This document shows, in pieces, positions 6,374-14,137 of a stretch of 20,889 bases of DNA. The notes under the pieces were generated by a model, which was not told where the DNA came from, did no database searches, and was given only the letters and a program-made list of their open reading frames with translations. Each line of letters starts with the position of its first letter. The first letter of the stretch is position 1. Both the position numbers and the translations under genes were made by a program. Origin of the DNA: JAAEQG01 sp023133475 (GTDB lineage: Bacteria; Planctomycetota; Phycisphaerae; UBA1845); assembly GCA_030631415.1 (NCBI GenBank), contig DAOVLE010000072.1, positions 1 to 20,889 of the forward strand. Reading direction: 5' to 3'.

Positions 6374-7402
6374 GTGTCGGAAACCAGCCAACCCGATACC
6401 CCACGAATCGTTCTCGCCCACGGCGGCGGCGGCGAACTCATGCAGGAGCTTATCAAGAGCCACATTCTGCCAAAACTGGGCAACGCCATGCTGAATCGCC
6501 TGACCGACGGGGCGGTTTTGGGGCCGGTGACGGGGGACCTGGTGTTCACTTCCGATGCTTTTGTGGTGACCCCGCTCGAGTTCCCCGGTGGGGACATCGG
6601 GCGGTTGGCGGTCTGCGGGACGGTGAATGATCTGGCGATGATGGGCGCCAGGCCGGTGGCGCTGTCTCTGGCTATGGTGATCGAGGAAGGCACGCCGCTG
6701 GATTTGTTGGACCGTATCCTGGATTCGGTTGCCCAAGCCGCCGCCGAAGCGGGCACCTGTATTGCCACGGGCGACACCAAGGTGGTCGAGCGTCGCGGTG
6801 GTGGAGGGATGATCCTGACCACTGCGGGAGTTGGTGAGCGTCTTGCCGAAGCGAGGCTGGATACGAAGCGTATCAGAGCGGGCGATTGTTTGATCGTCAA
6901 CGGCTGCATCGCCGAGCACGGCCTGGCTATCATGGCGGTGCGCGAGGGGTTCGAGTTTGAGACCGAACTCCGGTCGGATGCAGCCCCGCTCAACAACCTG
7001 GTTGAGATGGTGCTGAGTTGCGGTTACGATGTTAAGTTCCTGCGGGACCCAACGCGGGGCGGGTTGGCTACGGTGCTGGCGGACTTGGCGGACGACACCG
7101 GGTTAAGCGTGGAGATCACCGAATCCGCCCTGCCCATAACCGCAGTGGCGCGGCATGCGGCAGAGTTGCTGGGGCTTGATCCGCTCGGCGTAGCCAATGA
7201 AGGCAAGTGTTTGATGTGCGTATCCGCCGCGGATGCCGATAAAATGCTGGCCGCCTTGCGAAAGCATCCCCTGGGGGCAGAGGCGGCGATAATCGGGCGG
7301 ATCACCGATGCCAGACCGCCACTGGTCGAGATGGTGACGGTCGTGGGAGGGCGGCGCGTCGTGCAGCGACCTTACGGTGAGGAACTACCGCGGATTTGTT
7401 AA
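6374..7402 (+). CDS. hypE: Hydrogenase maturation protein HypE (carbamoyl dehydratase)
   Basis: HypE accepts a carbamoyl group on its C-terminal cysteine from HypF and dehydrates it with ATP to a thiocyanate, the source of the CN ligands. From GTG 6374 the protein has 342 residues. It shows an N-terminal HGGGGELMQELI, the AIRS-family ATP segment ATGDTKVVERRGGGG, DPTRGGLATVLADLA, and the diagnostic C-terminal PRIC ending exactly at Cys342. The frame stays open back to ATG 6230, but residues encoded by 6230-6373 come from repeat sequence and have no counterpart in HypE, so GTG 6374 (SETSQPDTPRIVLAHGG after Met) is preferred. No clear Shine-Dalgarno precedes it. HGGGG replaces the more usual HGSGG. 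Confidence 0.95.
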   Translation: MSETSQPDTPRIVLAHGGGGELMQELIKSHILPKLGNAMLNRLTDGAVLGPVTGDLVFTSDAFVVTPLEFPGGDIGRLAVCGTVNDLAMMGARPVALSLAMVIEEGTPLDLLDRILDSVAQAAAEAGTCIATGDTKVVERRGGGGMILTTAGVGERLAEARLDTKRIRAGDCLIVNGCIAEHGLAIMAVREGFEFETELRSDAAPLNNLVEMVLSCGYDVKFLRDPTRGGLATVLADLADDTGLSVEITESALPITAVARHAAELLGLDPLGVANEGKCLMCVSAADADKMLAALRKHPLGAEAAIIGRITDARPPLVEMVTVVGGRRVVQRPYGEELPRIC

Positions 7403-7416
7403 GCGGTGTGGTTAAG

Positions 7417-7430
7417 CAGCTTTCGAGCTG
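7417..7430 (+). other. Short CAGCT-TTCG-AGCTG hairpin between hypE and the regulator gene
   Basis: A five-pair stem with a TTCG tetraloop in the 67-nt gap. There is no T-run, so it is not a convincing terminator; it may be an RNA processing or stabilising hairpin or chance. Confidence 0.3.
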
Positions 7431-7469
7431 GAATGAAAACAACACGATGACGACGGAGGACAATGCGTC

Positions 7470-7862
7470 ATGCCGGACCCCAAAAAAATTCTCCTGATCG
7501 ATGACGACCCGGACATGCACCATGCGGTGACCGCCATACTCGAGTCGCAAGGGTACGAGGTCAAGTGCTGCCTGACCGGTCCGGACGGGGTGGCTGCTGC
7601 GCGGGCGGACACACCCGATCTGATCCTGCTGGACATCATGCTGAGTTCGCCGTCGGAGGGGTTCCACCTGGCTTACGACCTCTCCAAGGACGACGAACTC
7701 AAGGACGTCCCTATCATAATGCTCTCGGCGATCGGCTCGATGATGGGGATGGACTATGCCCAGGAACTGGGCAGCGACTACATTCGCGCGGAGAAATTCC
7801 TGGACAAGCCGATTGATGCCCAAACTCTGCTCTCGGCGATTGACGAAGTCTTGAACAAGTAA
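7470..7862 (+). CDS. Single-domain (receiver-only) response regulator
   Basis: A 130-residue CheY-like protein with no output domain. Acidic pocket Asp11-Asp12 (LLIDDDPD), phospho-acceptor Asp55 (LILLDIM), Ser86 (IIMLSA) and Lys113 (FLDKP) are all in place. The start ATG 7470 has GGAGG at 7455-7459. It lies 13 nt upstream of the histidine kinase and inside the hydrogenase gene run, so the kinase is its likely phosphodonor. Without a DNA-binding domain it would have to act by protein contact or as a phosphorelay intermediate; its target cannot be read from the sequence. Confidence 0.92.
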   Translation: MPDPKKILLIDDDPDMHHAVTAILESQGYEVKCCLTGPDGVAAARADTPDLILLDIMLSSPSEGFHLAYDLSKDDELKDVPIIMLSAIGSMMGMDYAQELGSDYIRAEKFLDKPIDAQTLLSAIDEVLNK

Positions 7863-7875
7863 GCCCGGAAGTGCA

Positions 7876-9435
7876 ATGACCGAGTCGGCTGGCACGGGAC
7901 CAACCTTCATGGGGCGTCTGCTCCTGCCACAGGGCGAATACCGCACCGGTGCGCTTCGAGCCATGGTGCGGATGCACTGGTTCATCCGCTTACGATGGTT
8001 GGCGATCGGGGCAGGCGGTGTTGCCTATCTGGTCGATCAGATGGTGGACCTGGTTCCGCATCGCCCGCGGTATCTGCTTGGGATTCTTGCGATCCTGGTG
8101 GCGATGAACCTGCTGTGGATTCTGTGGTCACGGCGTATTCATCAGCGGGTTCAGGCTGCCGAAGAGGGGGACGGCGACATCACCGAGGTGGTGCTGTTCT
8201 TCGCCAACGCTCAGATGGCGGTGGACCTGGCTTTGCTCACGCTGATTATCCGGCTCTTCGGCGGGGTGATCAGCCCAGTGGCGATCTTTTACGTTTTCCA
8301 CGTTGCCATCGCCGCGTTGTTGCTGGCGCCTATCAACGCCTTGTTGCAGGCGGTTTGGGCTCTGCTGTTATACAGCATTGTAGTCTTTGGTGGGTGTGCC
8401 GGCTGGATTGGCGAGCACATGCCCCTGGTGGACCACATCGCGGAACTGCCGCTGGTGAATTCGACCGGATTCGTTTCGGTCGTGTATTGCGTGGTGGCTT
8501 CCGGATTGCTGGGCATCTGGTATCTCGTTTCCCAGGTGGGCAGCACCTTGGACGAGCGCGAGAGAGATCTGCGAAAGACCACCGAGGCGCTGTTGGCCAG
8601 CCACGAAGCCATCGCCGAATTGCAAGACCGTCGTACCCGGTTTATGCGCACCGCAGCCCATCAGCTCAAAAGCCCACTGGCGGGAATTCAGACCTTGGCA
8701 GCCCTGATCACCGACGGGGTCATTTCCGGTGAGGCGGTGCAAAGCACCACCGCCAAAGTCGTCAGGCGCTGCAAGGAAGCTATCGAGCAGGTCAACGAGT
8801 TGCTCACCCTGGCCCGCCTGAAGGACGAAGGCATCGAGCGGCATCAGACGGCAGACACCCCCCTGGTCGCCACGCTGAACGAGTTGTTCGGCCACTTCCG
8901 TGACCGGGCAAAATCGGAAGGTATCGAGTTGGTGTTGCAGGTGGCTGACGGCATCGCCCCCTCGGTGCGGGTGGATCCGCGAGACTTGAAGGACTGCCTG
9001 GGCAACTTGATCGACAACGGCATCAAGTATTCCGGCGAGGGGAAACGGGTCGAGGTTGCCGTGGAGTTGTCCCATGGGGGAGCGGTGGTTTGCGTCCGCG
9101 ACGATGGGGTTGGGATGGACCCCGATACGTTGGCTGTCGTGTTTGACGAGTTTCGTCGTGGGAATCAGGCGTTGGCTTTGCAAATTTCCGGCAGTGGTCT
9201 GGGGCTTTCCATTGTCAGGGAAATCCTGGAGCACTGCGGAGGTCGAGTAACTGTTTGCAGCACCCCGGGCGAGGGGACCATGTTCCGGGTATGGCTGCCT
9301 CTGGTGGAGACCGCCGGGTCGCTTTCAACCGGGGGTGGCGTTCGGGTCGGGACCGTCACAACTGTTTCCAACACTAGCCCTCAACAAAATAATGAGGAGG
9401 TTGCCTATGCTGGACCGAATCGTCGAGAAAAATGA
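7876..9435 (+). CDS. Membrane sensor histidine kinase, RegB/PrrB-like membrane domain
   Basis: 519 residues. About six hydrophobic segments occupy residues 35-218 (approximately 37-56, 66-84, 105-127, 134-152, 156-174, 197-219). They are followed by a short coiled linker (223-256), the H-box MRTAAHQLKSPLAG with His262, N-box NLIDNGIKYS (377-386), G1 DDGVGM (409-414) and G2 GSGLGLSIV (439-447). LRWLAIGAG near the start of TM1 and GGVISPVAIFY at 129-139 recall RegB/PrrB/ActS redox sensors, whose GGxxNPF motif binds quinone; here N and F are replaced by S and V. Residues 478-519 are a low-complexity tail whose codons contain the ribosome binding site and start of the hydrogenase beta gene (29-nt overlap). 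Role inferred: redox sensing tied to hydrogenase expression or activity. Confidence 0.9.
   Translation: MTESAGTGPTFMGRLLLPQGEYRTGALRAMVRMHWFIRLRWLAIGAGGVAYLVDQMVDLVPHRPRYLLGILAILVAMNLLWILWSRRIHQRVQAAEEGDGDITEVVLFFANAQMAVDLALLTLIIRLFGGVISPVAIFYVFHVAIAALLLAPINALLQAVWALLLYSIVVFGGCAGWIGEHMPLVDHIAELPLVNSTGFVSVVYCVVASGLLGIWYLVSQVGSTLDERERDLRKTTEALLASHEAIAELQDRRTRFMRTAAHQLKSPLAGIQTLAALITDGVISGEAVQSTTAKVVRRCKEAIEQVNELLTLARLKDEGIERHQTADTPLVATLNELFGHFRDRAKSEGIELVLQVADGIAPSVRVDPRDLKDCLGNLIDNGIKYSGEGKRVEVAVELSHGGAVVCVRDDGVGMDPDTLAVVFDEFRRGNQALALQISGSGLGLSIVREILEHCGGRVTVCSTPGEGTMFRVWLPLVETAGSLSTGGGVRVGTVTTVSNTSPQQNNEEVAYAGPNRREK
9394..9400 (+). promoter_or_regulatory. Ribosome binding site for hydB inside the kinase gene
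   Basis: GAGGAGG lies 6 nt before ATG 9407 and fixes this as the beta-subunit start, although the frame is open back to 9335. It is inside the kinase coding region, suggesting translational coupling. Confidence 0.85.
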
Positions 9436-10456
9436 ACTACTGGAACTCGTCGATGAGTTGTCCCGGGAGCGGACCATCATCGGGCCGGTGCCCCGGGAGG
9501 AACACTATTTCTATGAAGCCGTCAAGAACGTGCGGGAACTGGACCTGGGGTTCAACTATTGCGTGTACAGCCCCAAAGCCTTTCTCTTCCCTCCCACCGA
9601 AACCCTGTTCCGCTTCGAGGCGCAAGACGGGTCATTTGGCGCCACCCCGGTTTTGGAAGACAGGCCTCAGGCGTTTGTGGGTGTCCACCCATGCGACATC
9701 AACGCCATCCGCCTGCTGGACCGCGCCTTCAGCCGCGACCACGCCGATGAGCATTACTTGTCCCGGCGCGGGGCGACGTTCATCATCGGAATCGATTGCC
9801 CGAAAGCGTGCATCGAGGGCGTCTTCTGTGTGGACATGAAGTCGAACAATGCCGAGGAAGGATTCGACATCATGTGCTACCCACTCGAGGACGACGGCAA
9901 AGGCCAAGTGGTCTACGGCGTCATGTTCGGAACCAAAGCCGGGCGCGAGTGGATTCTTTACCATCAGGCTGGGCGTGCCCCGTCGGTGAAGGATGAGCGC
10001 GACTTCAAACAGTACCAACGCCAGAAAGAGCAGGCGTTTCCGCGGAGCATCCCCTATGACGTGGATACACTGCCGGACCTGCTCGAGCGATCTTACGATT
10101 CGCTGCTGTGGGAGGTGACCGCCCGGCGTTGTTATTCGTGTGGAAGTTGCAATTTGAGTTGCCCGACCTGTTATTGCTTCGACGTTTACGACGAGTTGGA
10201 TATGACCCTGACCAGCGGCGAGCGCAAGCGTGAGTGGGACGGGTGCCAGTTGCCCGGTTTTGCCCTGGTGGCCGGCGACCACAACTTCCGTGGCAAGGCG
10301 GCGTCACGGCTGCGTCATCGGATTTATCGCAAGGGGAAATGGGTCCGCGAGCGGGAGGGCATTTCCGGGTGCGTGGGTTGTGCCCGTTGCGACCGGGCCT
10401 GCACCGCAAAGATCAGCTCCATCGAAATCTATAACCAGCTTGCGGAGGAGGTGTGA
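9407..10456 (+). CDS. hydB: [NiFe]-hydrogenase beta subunit (group 3b type), two [4Fe-4S] clusters
   Basis: Electron-transfer subunit of a cytoplasmic NAD(P)-linked hydrogenase, passing electrons between the small subunit and the flavin subunit. 349 residues from ATG 9407. Two cluster-binding motifs lie in the C-terminal half: CYSCGSCNLSC (Cys242, 245, 248, 252, with Cys255 next in PTCYCF) and CVGCARCDRAC (Cys322, 325, 328, 332). The N-terminal part (VGVHPCDINAIRLLDRAF, then FIIGIDCPKACIEGVFC) is as in the HydB/anaerobic sulfite reductase A family. It starts within the kinase gene, and the next gene follows its stop at once, with a GGAGGAGG site at 10444-10451 inside its 3' end. The name follows the hydBGDA order of Pyrococcus sulfhydrogenase. 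Confidence 0.94.
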   Translation: MLDRIVEKNELLELVDELSRERTIIGPVPREEHYFYEAVKNVRELDLGFNYCVYSPKAFLFPPTETLFRFEAQDGSFGATPVLEDRPQAFVGVHPCDINAIRLLDRAFSRDHADEHYLSRRGATFIIGIDCPKACIEGVFCVDMKSNNAEEGFDIMCYPLEDDGKGQVVYGVMFGTKAGREWILYHQAGRAPSVKDERDFKQYQRQKEQAFPRSIPYDVDTLPDLLERSYDSLLWEVTARRCYSCGSCNLSCPTCYCFDVYDELDMTLTSGERKREWDGCQLPGFALVAGDHNFRGKAASRLRHRIYRKGKWVREREGISGCVGCARCDRACTAKISSIEIYNQLAEEV

Positions 10457-10458
10457 AT

Positions 10459-11316
10459 ATGACGACTCTCGAAAACCCGCAATTGAACCAACCGTCCAGC
10501 ATCTACGTCCCCGAGCCGGCTGAAATCATTAAGATGGCTAAGCTGACCGAGATGGAGATGCACTACGAACTTCGCCTGGCAGACGGGCGCCCACTAGGCC
10601 AAGACCCCGGGCAATTCGTCCAGGTCAGCTTGTTGGGCGTGGGCGAATGCCCCATCTCGCTTTGCTCCTCGCCCACTAGGCCGGAGACCTTCGAGCTGTG
10701 CATCCGCCGGGTCGGCAAGGTCACCGAGTGCCTCCACCGCCTTTCCGAAGGCGACACGATCGGCATTCGAGGCCCCCTGGGGCACGGATTCGATGTCAAC
10801 GAGATGCACGGCAAGGACATCCTGATCGTCGCCGGCGGACTGGGCATCGCCCCGGCACGCTCGCTGATTCAGTACATCCTGGATGAGCGCGAGCGTTTCG
10901 GGCGATTCTTCCTCCTTTATGGCGGGCGCACTCCGCAGGAACTGCTGTTCAAGGACGACGTGGTCCGCTGGCGGGAGAACCCCGACGTCGATTTCCACGT
11001 CACCGTGGATCAGCCGGACAGTGGCTGGCGCGGGAAATCCGGGGTGGTGACCACTCTGTTCCGGGAACTGCCCAAATTGGACCCCAATGAGACCCTGGCG
11101 GTCATCATCGGGCCGCCGATCATGTTCAAGTTCGTGGTCCTGGAAATTCTGTCGCGGCGAATTCCGCAGACCAGCATCTACTGCTCACTGGAACGGCAGA
11201 TGAAATGCGGGGTCGGCAAGTGCGGCCACTGCCAGGTGAACAACATCTACGTCTGCCAGGAAGGGCCTGTATTCAAGTACGCACAACTCAAAGCTTTGCG
11301 GGAGAGTGTCGAATAA
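10459..11316 (+). CDS. hydG: [NiFe]-hydrogenase gamma subunit, FAD/NAD(P)-binding with [2Fe-2S] cluster
   Basis: Diaphorase subunit that exchanges electrons with NAD(P)H. 285 residues. A ferredoxin-reductase FAD barrel occupies about residues 20-115 (GQFVQVSL, then CPISLCSSP, and GDTIGIRGPLGHGF). The nucleotide-binding domain carries ILIVAGGLGIAPARS (121-135) and FLLYGGRTPQELLF. A C-terminal Cys250-x4-Cys255-x2-Cys258-x7-Cys266 set in MKCGVGKCGHCQV binds [2Fe-2S]. ATG 10459 is preferred to GTG 10453 because GGAGGAGG at 10444-10451 is 7 nt upstream of it. The stop TAA shares an A with the next ATG (TAATG). This hydG is the hydrogenase gamma subunit, not the [FeFe] maturase of the same symbol. 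Confidence 0.94.
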   Translation: MTTLENPQLNQPSSIYVPEPAEIIKMAKLTEMEMHYELRLADGRPLGQDPGQFVQVSLLGVGECPISLCSSPTRPETFELCIRRVGKVTECLHRLSEGDTIGIRGPLGHGFDVNEMHGKDILIVAGGLGIAPARSLIQYILDERERFGRFFLLYGGRTPQELLFKDDVVRWRENPDVDFHVTVDQPDSGWRGKSGVVTTLFRELPKLDPNETLAVIIGPPIMFKFVVLEILSRRIPQTSIYCSLERQMKCGVGKCGHCQVNNIYVCQEGPVFKYAQLKALRESVE

Positions 11317-12059
11317 TGAAACCGAAAATCGCAGTTTTTAGTCTGACCAGTTGCGAAGGATGCTCGCTCGCCATTCTTGAACTCGAGAACCAGTTGCTCG
11401 ATATCCTCGGGGCTGTCGAGATCGTCAACTTCCGCGAAGCCATGACCGAGCGCGACTGTGACATCGACATCGGTTTTGTGGATGGGGCGGTCTCCACCCC
11501 CACCGACGTCGAGGAAATCAAGGAGATGCGCGAGCATTGCAAAGCCCTGGTGGCCATCGGGGCGTGCGCCTGTCAGGGCGGGATCAATAGCCTCAAGAAC
11601 CACCAGAACGAGGACGACTATCGCTCCTACGTCTACGGGGACGGAGCCAAGCACTTCCCCACCATCAAAGCCCAGCCGATCTCGGCGTTTGTCGAGGTCG
11701 AGTACGAGCTACCGGGCTGCCCGATGGTTAAAGAGGAGTTTCTGGCGTTGGTCAAGGCGGTGCTCTCAGGCCAGCAGTGGGCATTGCCGCAAACCTCGGT
11801 GTGCGTGGAGTGCAAGAAGCAGGGCAACCTCTGCCTGTACGAAAAGGGGATCATCTGCCTGGGCCCGGTGACGCTAGCCGGCTGCGGTGCCATCTGCCCG
11901 ACCTTCGGCTCAAAGTGTGAGGGTTGCCGTGGGCTTGCCAGTGACGAGGCTTTGCAAGCTGCGAGCATCAACCTCCGCGAGCAGTACGACATTCCGCTGG
12001 AAAACATCCTGGCTGATCTTCGCTTCTACGGCGCTTATCAGGAGAAAAGCTTACCATGA
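11316..12059 (+). CDS. hydD: [NiFe]-hydrogenase small (delta) subunit, three [4Fe-4S] clusters
   Basis: Relays electrons from the NiFe site. 247 residues, no signal peptide or twin-arginine motif, so cytoplasmic. Proximal cluster ligands: SCEGC (Cys13, Cys16), GACACQGG (Cys84 or Cys86) and PGCPM (Cys135). Further cysteines for two more clusters: CVECKKQGNLC (Cys163, 166, 173) and the segment CLGPVTLAGCGAICP with CEGCRG (Cys181, 190, 194, 201, 204). This cysteine-rich compact form is typical of group 3 enzymes. A frame open to 11205 has no family-like sequence, so ATG 11316, overlapping the gamma stop, is used. The stop overlaps the large-subunit ATG (ATGA). Confidence 0.95.
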   Translation: MKPKIAVFSLTSCEGCSLAILELENQLLDILGAVEIVNFREAMTERDCDIDIGFVDGAVSTPTDVEEIKEMREHCKALVAIGACACQGGINSLKNHQNEDDYRSYVYGDGAKHFPTIKAQPISAFVEVEYELPGCPMVKEEFLALVKAVLSGQQWALPQTSVCVECKKQGNLCLYEKGIICLGPVTLAGCGAICPTFGSKCEGCRGLASDEALQAASINLREQYDIPLENILADLRFYGAYQEKSLP

Positions 12060-13360
12060 AAACCATCGACATCGACGTAAAACACGTCACCCGCGTCGAA
12101 GGGCACGGGAACATCGTCGTCAACGTTAAAAAGGGCGAGATTACCAGGCTCGAACTACAGATCGTCGAGAGCCCGCGCTTCTTCGAGTCCTTCCTCCGAG
12201 GCCGACATTACCGCGAAGCCCCGCACATCACCTGCCGCATCTGCGGGATTTGCTCGGTGGGGCATACCACCGCGTCGGTGAAGGCCATGGAAAACGCCAT
12301 GGGGATCACCCCCAGCGAACAGACGCTCCTGCTACGCAAGCTGATGCTGCACGCCGAGCAGATGCAAAGCCATTGGCTTCACGTGTTCTTCCTGGCTGTG
12401 CCCGACTTTTTGGGCGTTGGTTCGGTGATACCGTTGGCCAACACCCACCCCGAGGTGGTCAAGCGGGCGTTGCGGATGAAGCGGTTGGCCAACGACATCT
12501 GTTGTGCGATCGCCGGCCGACACATCCACCCCATCGCCATGCACGTCGGCGGGTTCACGCATATTCCCAAGGTGGAGGAGTTGGTGGACCTCAAGCGGCG
12601 GCTCGAGGAATGTCGCGCGGACCTGGGCGAGATGGCCAACCTGATGGCGTCGTTCGAGAAACCGGACTTCAACCGCGATACCGAGTACATCGCACTCTCC
12701 GACCCCAACAAGAAGGAATACGCCTTCTACGACGGGAAGATAGCCTCCACCAAGACCGACAAGACGCTCGACGTGGATGATTACCTGACCTGGATTATCG
12801 AGCACGTCGAGCCGCACTCGACCTCTAAGCATGTCAAGACCCCGCGTTCAGCCAGCTTCATGGTCGGGGCGTTGGCACGCTACAACCTCAACCACGAACT
12901 GCTGCATCCGGCAGCCAAGGACGTAGCGGTGAAGCTGGGGCTCAACGGCGGCAGCACCAACTCGTTCGACAACAACACCGCCCAGATCGTCGAGACGGTT
13001 CATTGCGTGGAGGACTCCATCGAGGTCATCGACGAACTGCTCACCCGTGGGATGAAGCTCGAGCCGCTGGTCGAGCCGACTCGATTTGGGCGTGGTGCCG
13101 GCACCGCCGAGGTTCCGCGTGGAATCCTGTTCCACGACTATACCGTTGGTGAAGACGGCTACATCACCGACTCGAACCTGATCATCCCCACCACGCAGAA
13201 CATGGCCAACATCGAGGCGGACTTGCGGGCTCTGGTCAAGCAGCTTCTGGAGACAGACCTCAGCAAGGAGGAGATCACCCTGAAACTCGAGATGCTGGTG
13301 CGGGCGTATGACCCGTGTATCTCGTGCTCGGTTCACTTTTTGAACGTCAAGTTTGAGTGA
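12056..13360 (+). CDS. hydA: [NiFe]-hydrogenase large (alpha) subunit, group 3b type
   Basis: Catalytic subunit: reversible H2 oxidation at a NiFe(CN)2CO centre. 434 residues. The L1 motif RICGICSVGH gives Cys63 and Cys66. The L2 motif DPCISCSVH gives Cys421 and Cys424, so all four metal ligands are present. RVEGHGNI near the N terminus is also conserved. The precursor extends seven residues beyond His427 (FLNVKFE); by family rule the maturation protease cuts after this His. Together with the beta, gamma and delta partners this fits group 3b NAD(P)-linked (sulfhydrogenase-type) enzymes rather than methanogen F420 or HoxH types. Start ATG 12056 overlaps the delta stop; stop TGA overlaps the protease ATG (TGATG). 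Confidence 0.96.
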   Translation: MKTIDIDVKHVTRVEGHGNIVVNVKKGEITRLELQIVESPRFFESFLRGRHYREAPHITCRICGICSVGHTTASVKAMENAMGITPSEQTLLLRKLMLHAEQMQSHWLHVFFLAVPDFLGVGSVIPLANTHPEVVKRALRMKRLANDICCAIAGRHIHPIAMHVGGFTHIPKVEELVDLKRRLEECRADLGEMANLMASFEKPDFNRDTEYIALSDPNKKEYAFYDGKIASTKTDKTLDVDDYLTWIIEHVEPHSTSKHVKTPRSASFMVGALARYNLNHELLHPAAKDVAVKLGLNGGSTNSFDNNTAQIVETVHCVEDSIEVIDELLTRGMKLEPLVEPTRFGRGAGTAEVPRGILFHDYTVGEDGYITDSNLIIPTTQNMANIEADLRALVKQLLETDLSKEEITLKLEMLVRAYDPCISCSVHFLNVKFE

Positions 13361-13872
13361 TGCGCAACAACCGAATCACCATTGTCGGATGTGGGCGGAC
13401 GGATAGTGGTGATGACGCCGTCGGCATCCGGGTTGGTGAAGCCCTTGTCCGATGTGCGTTGCCCGACACTCGCATCCTGTTGACCGAGTGGCCTGGGGTG
13501 GACCTGATCGCCGACATGGAGGGCGTCGAGCTGTTCGTCTTGATCGACGCCGCCCGGGCAGTCCCAGGCCACCCGCCCGGCTCGTGGGAGAAGATCGACT
13601 ACCGCAACTTTTCCGGGACGCTGCTGACCAGCCATCACGAGAGTTCTCACGGGTGGAGCATCGCCGAGACACTCGAGTTGGCAGATCGCCTCGGCGAGTT
13701 GCCGCCGCGGGTTTGGATCTACGCGATCTTCGGGGCGCGGTTCGAGTTTGGCGCCCAGCCGTCCGAAGCGACCATCGCCGTGGTGCCCGAAGTGACTGCC
13801 GCGATCCAGCACGACGTGACACAGTTTCTGGGAATTGAAAATGGAAAATTGAAAATGGAAAATGTGGGATGA
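13360..13872 (+). CDS. Hydrogenase large-subunit maturation endopeptidase (M52/HyaD-HycI family)
   Basis: Removes the C-terminal peptide of the large subunit after Ni insertion. 170 residues. The fold shows ITIVGCGRTDSGDDAVGIRV at the N terminus with an acidic cluster (Asp15, Asp18, Asp19), VLIDAARA with Asp63, and SHHESSHGWS with His97. These correspond to the three metal-contacting positions of the family. ATG 13360 overlaps the large-subunit stop; GTG 13357 is a weaker option. Residues 158-170 (GIENGKLKMENVG) and the TGA stop are translated from a GAAAATG/GAAAATT array that replaces the natural 3' end. The substrate is almost certainly the adjacent large subunit. Confidence 0.92.
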   Translation: MRNNRITIVGCGRTDSGDDAVGIRVGEALVRCALPDTRILLTEWPGVDLIADMEGVELFVLIDAARAVPGHPPGSWEKIDYRNFSGTLLTSHHESSHGWSIAETLELADRLGELPPRVWIYAIFGARFEFGAQPSEATIAVVPEVTAAIQHDVTQFLGIENGKLKMENVG

Positions 13873-14136
13873 GGAACGCTGTCGGTGGGTGGCCCATCGC
13901 TTTAGCGGTGGGGGACACGAATGGAGAATGGAGAATGGAGAAGCGCGATGGACGGGTGGCCCATCGCTTTAGCGGTGGGGGACACGAATGCCTGACGCGA
14001 TTCGTGTCCCCCACGGCTAAAGCCATGGGCCACCCAGCCATGGGGCACCCAACCATCAGTCGTAGGGCGGGTTCTACCCGCCTTCTGAGCACGGCGCGGC
14101 GGGTGGAACCCGCCCTACATTTGCCGAGCATCACCC
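13834..14136. repeat. Repeat block spanning the protease 3' end and the hypA leader
   Basis: It starts with a GAAAATG/GAAAATT array inside the protease gene (13834-13864). Two direct copies of a 36-nt arm beginning GGGTGGCCCATCGCTTTAG follow at 13887-13922 and 13954-13989, with GGAGAATGGAGAATGGAGA between them. An inverted arm lies at 14000-14035 (34 of 36 complementary). Last come two convergent hairpin elements at 14062-14082 and 14097-14125. Nothing coding is seen in 13873-14137. Confidence 0.8.
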
Positions 14137-14137
14137 C

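Noticed and set aside
7403..7469. Possible terminator separating the hyp genes from the regulator pair
   Set aside because: The 5-bp TTCG hairpin has no T-run and the gap is short, so co-transcription is more likely.
11205..11315. Longer start for the small hydrogenase subunit
   Set aside because: The extension is an out-of-frame reading of the gamma-subunit 2Fe-2S region; ATG 11316 matches the family N terminus.
13887..14125. Possible CRISPR array
   Set aside because: Repeats are palindromic, in mixed orientation, with irregular spacing and no unique equal-length spacers or cas genes.
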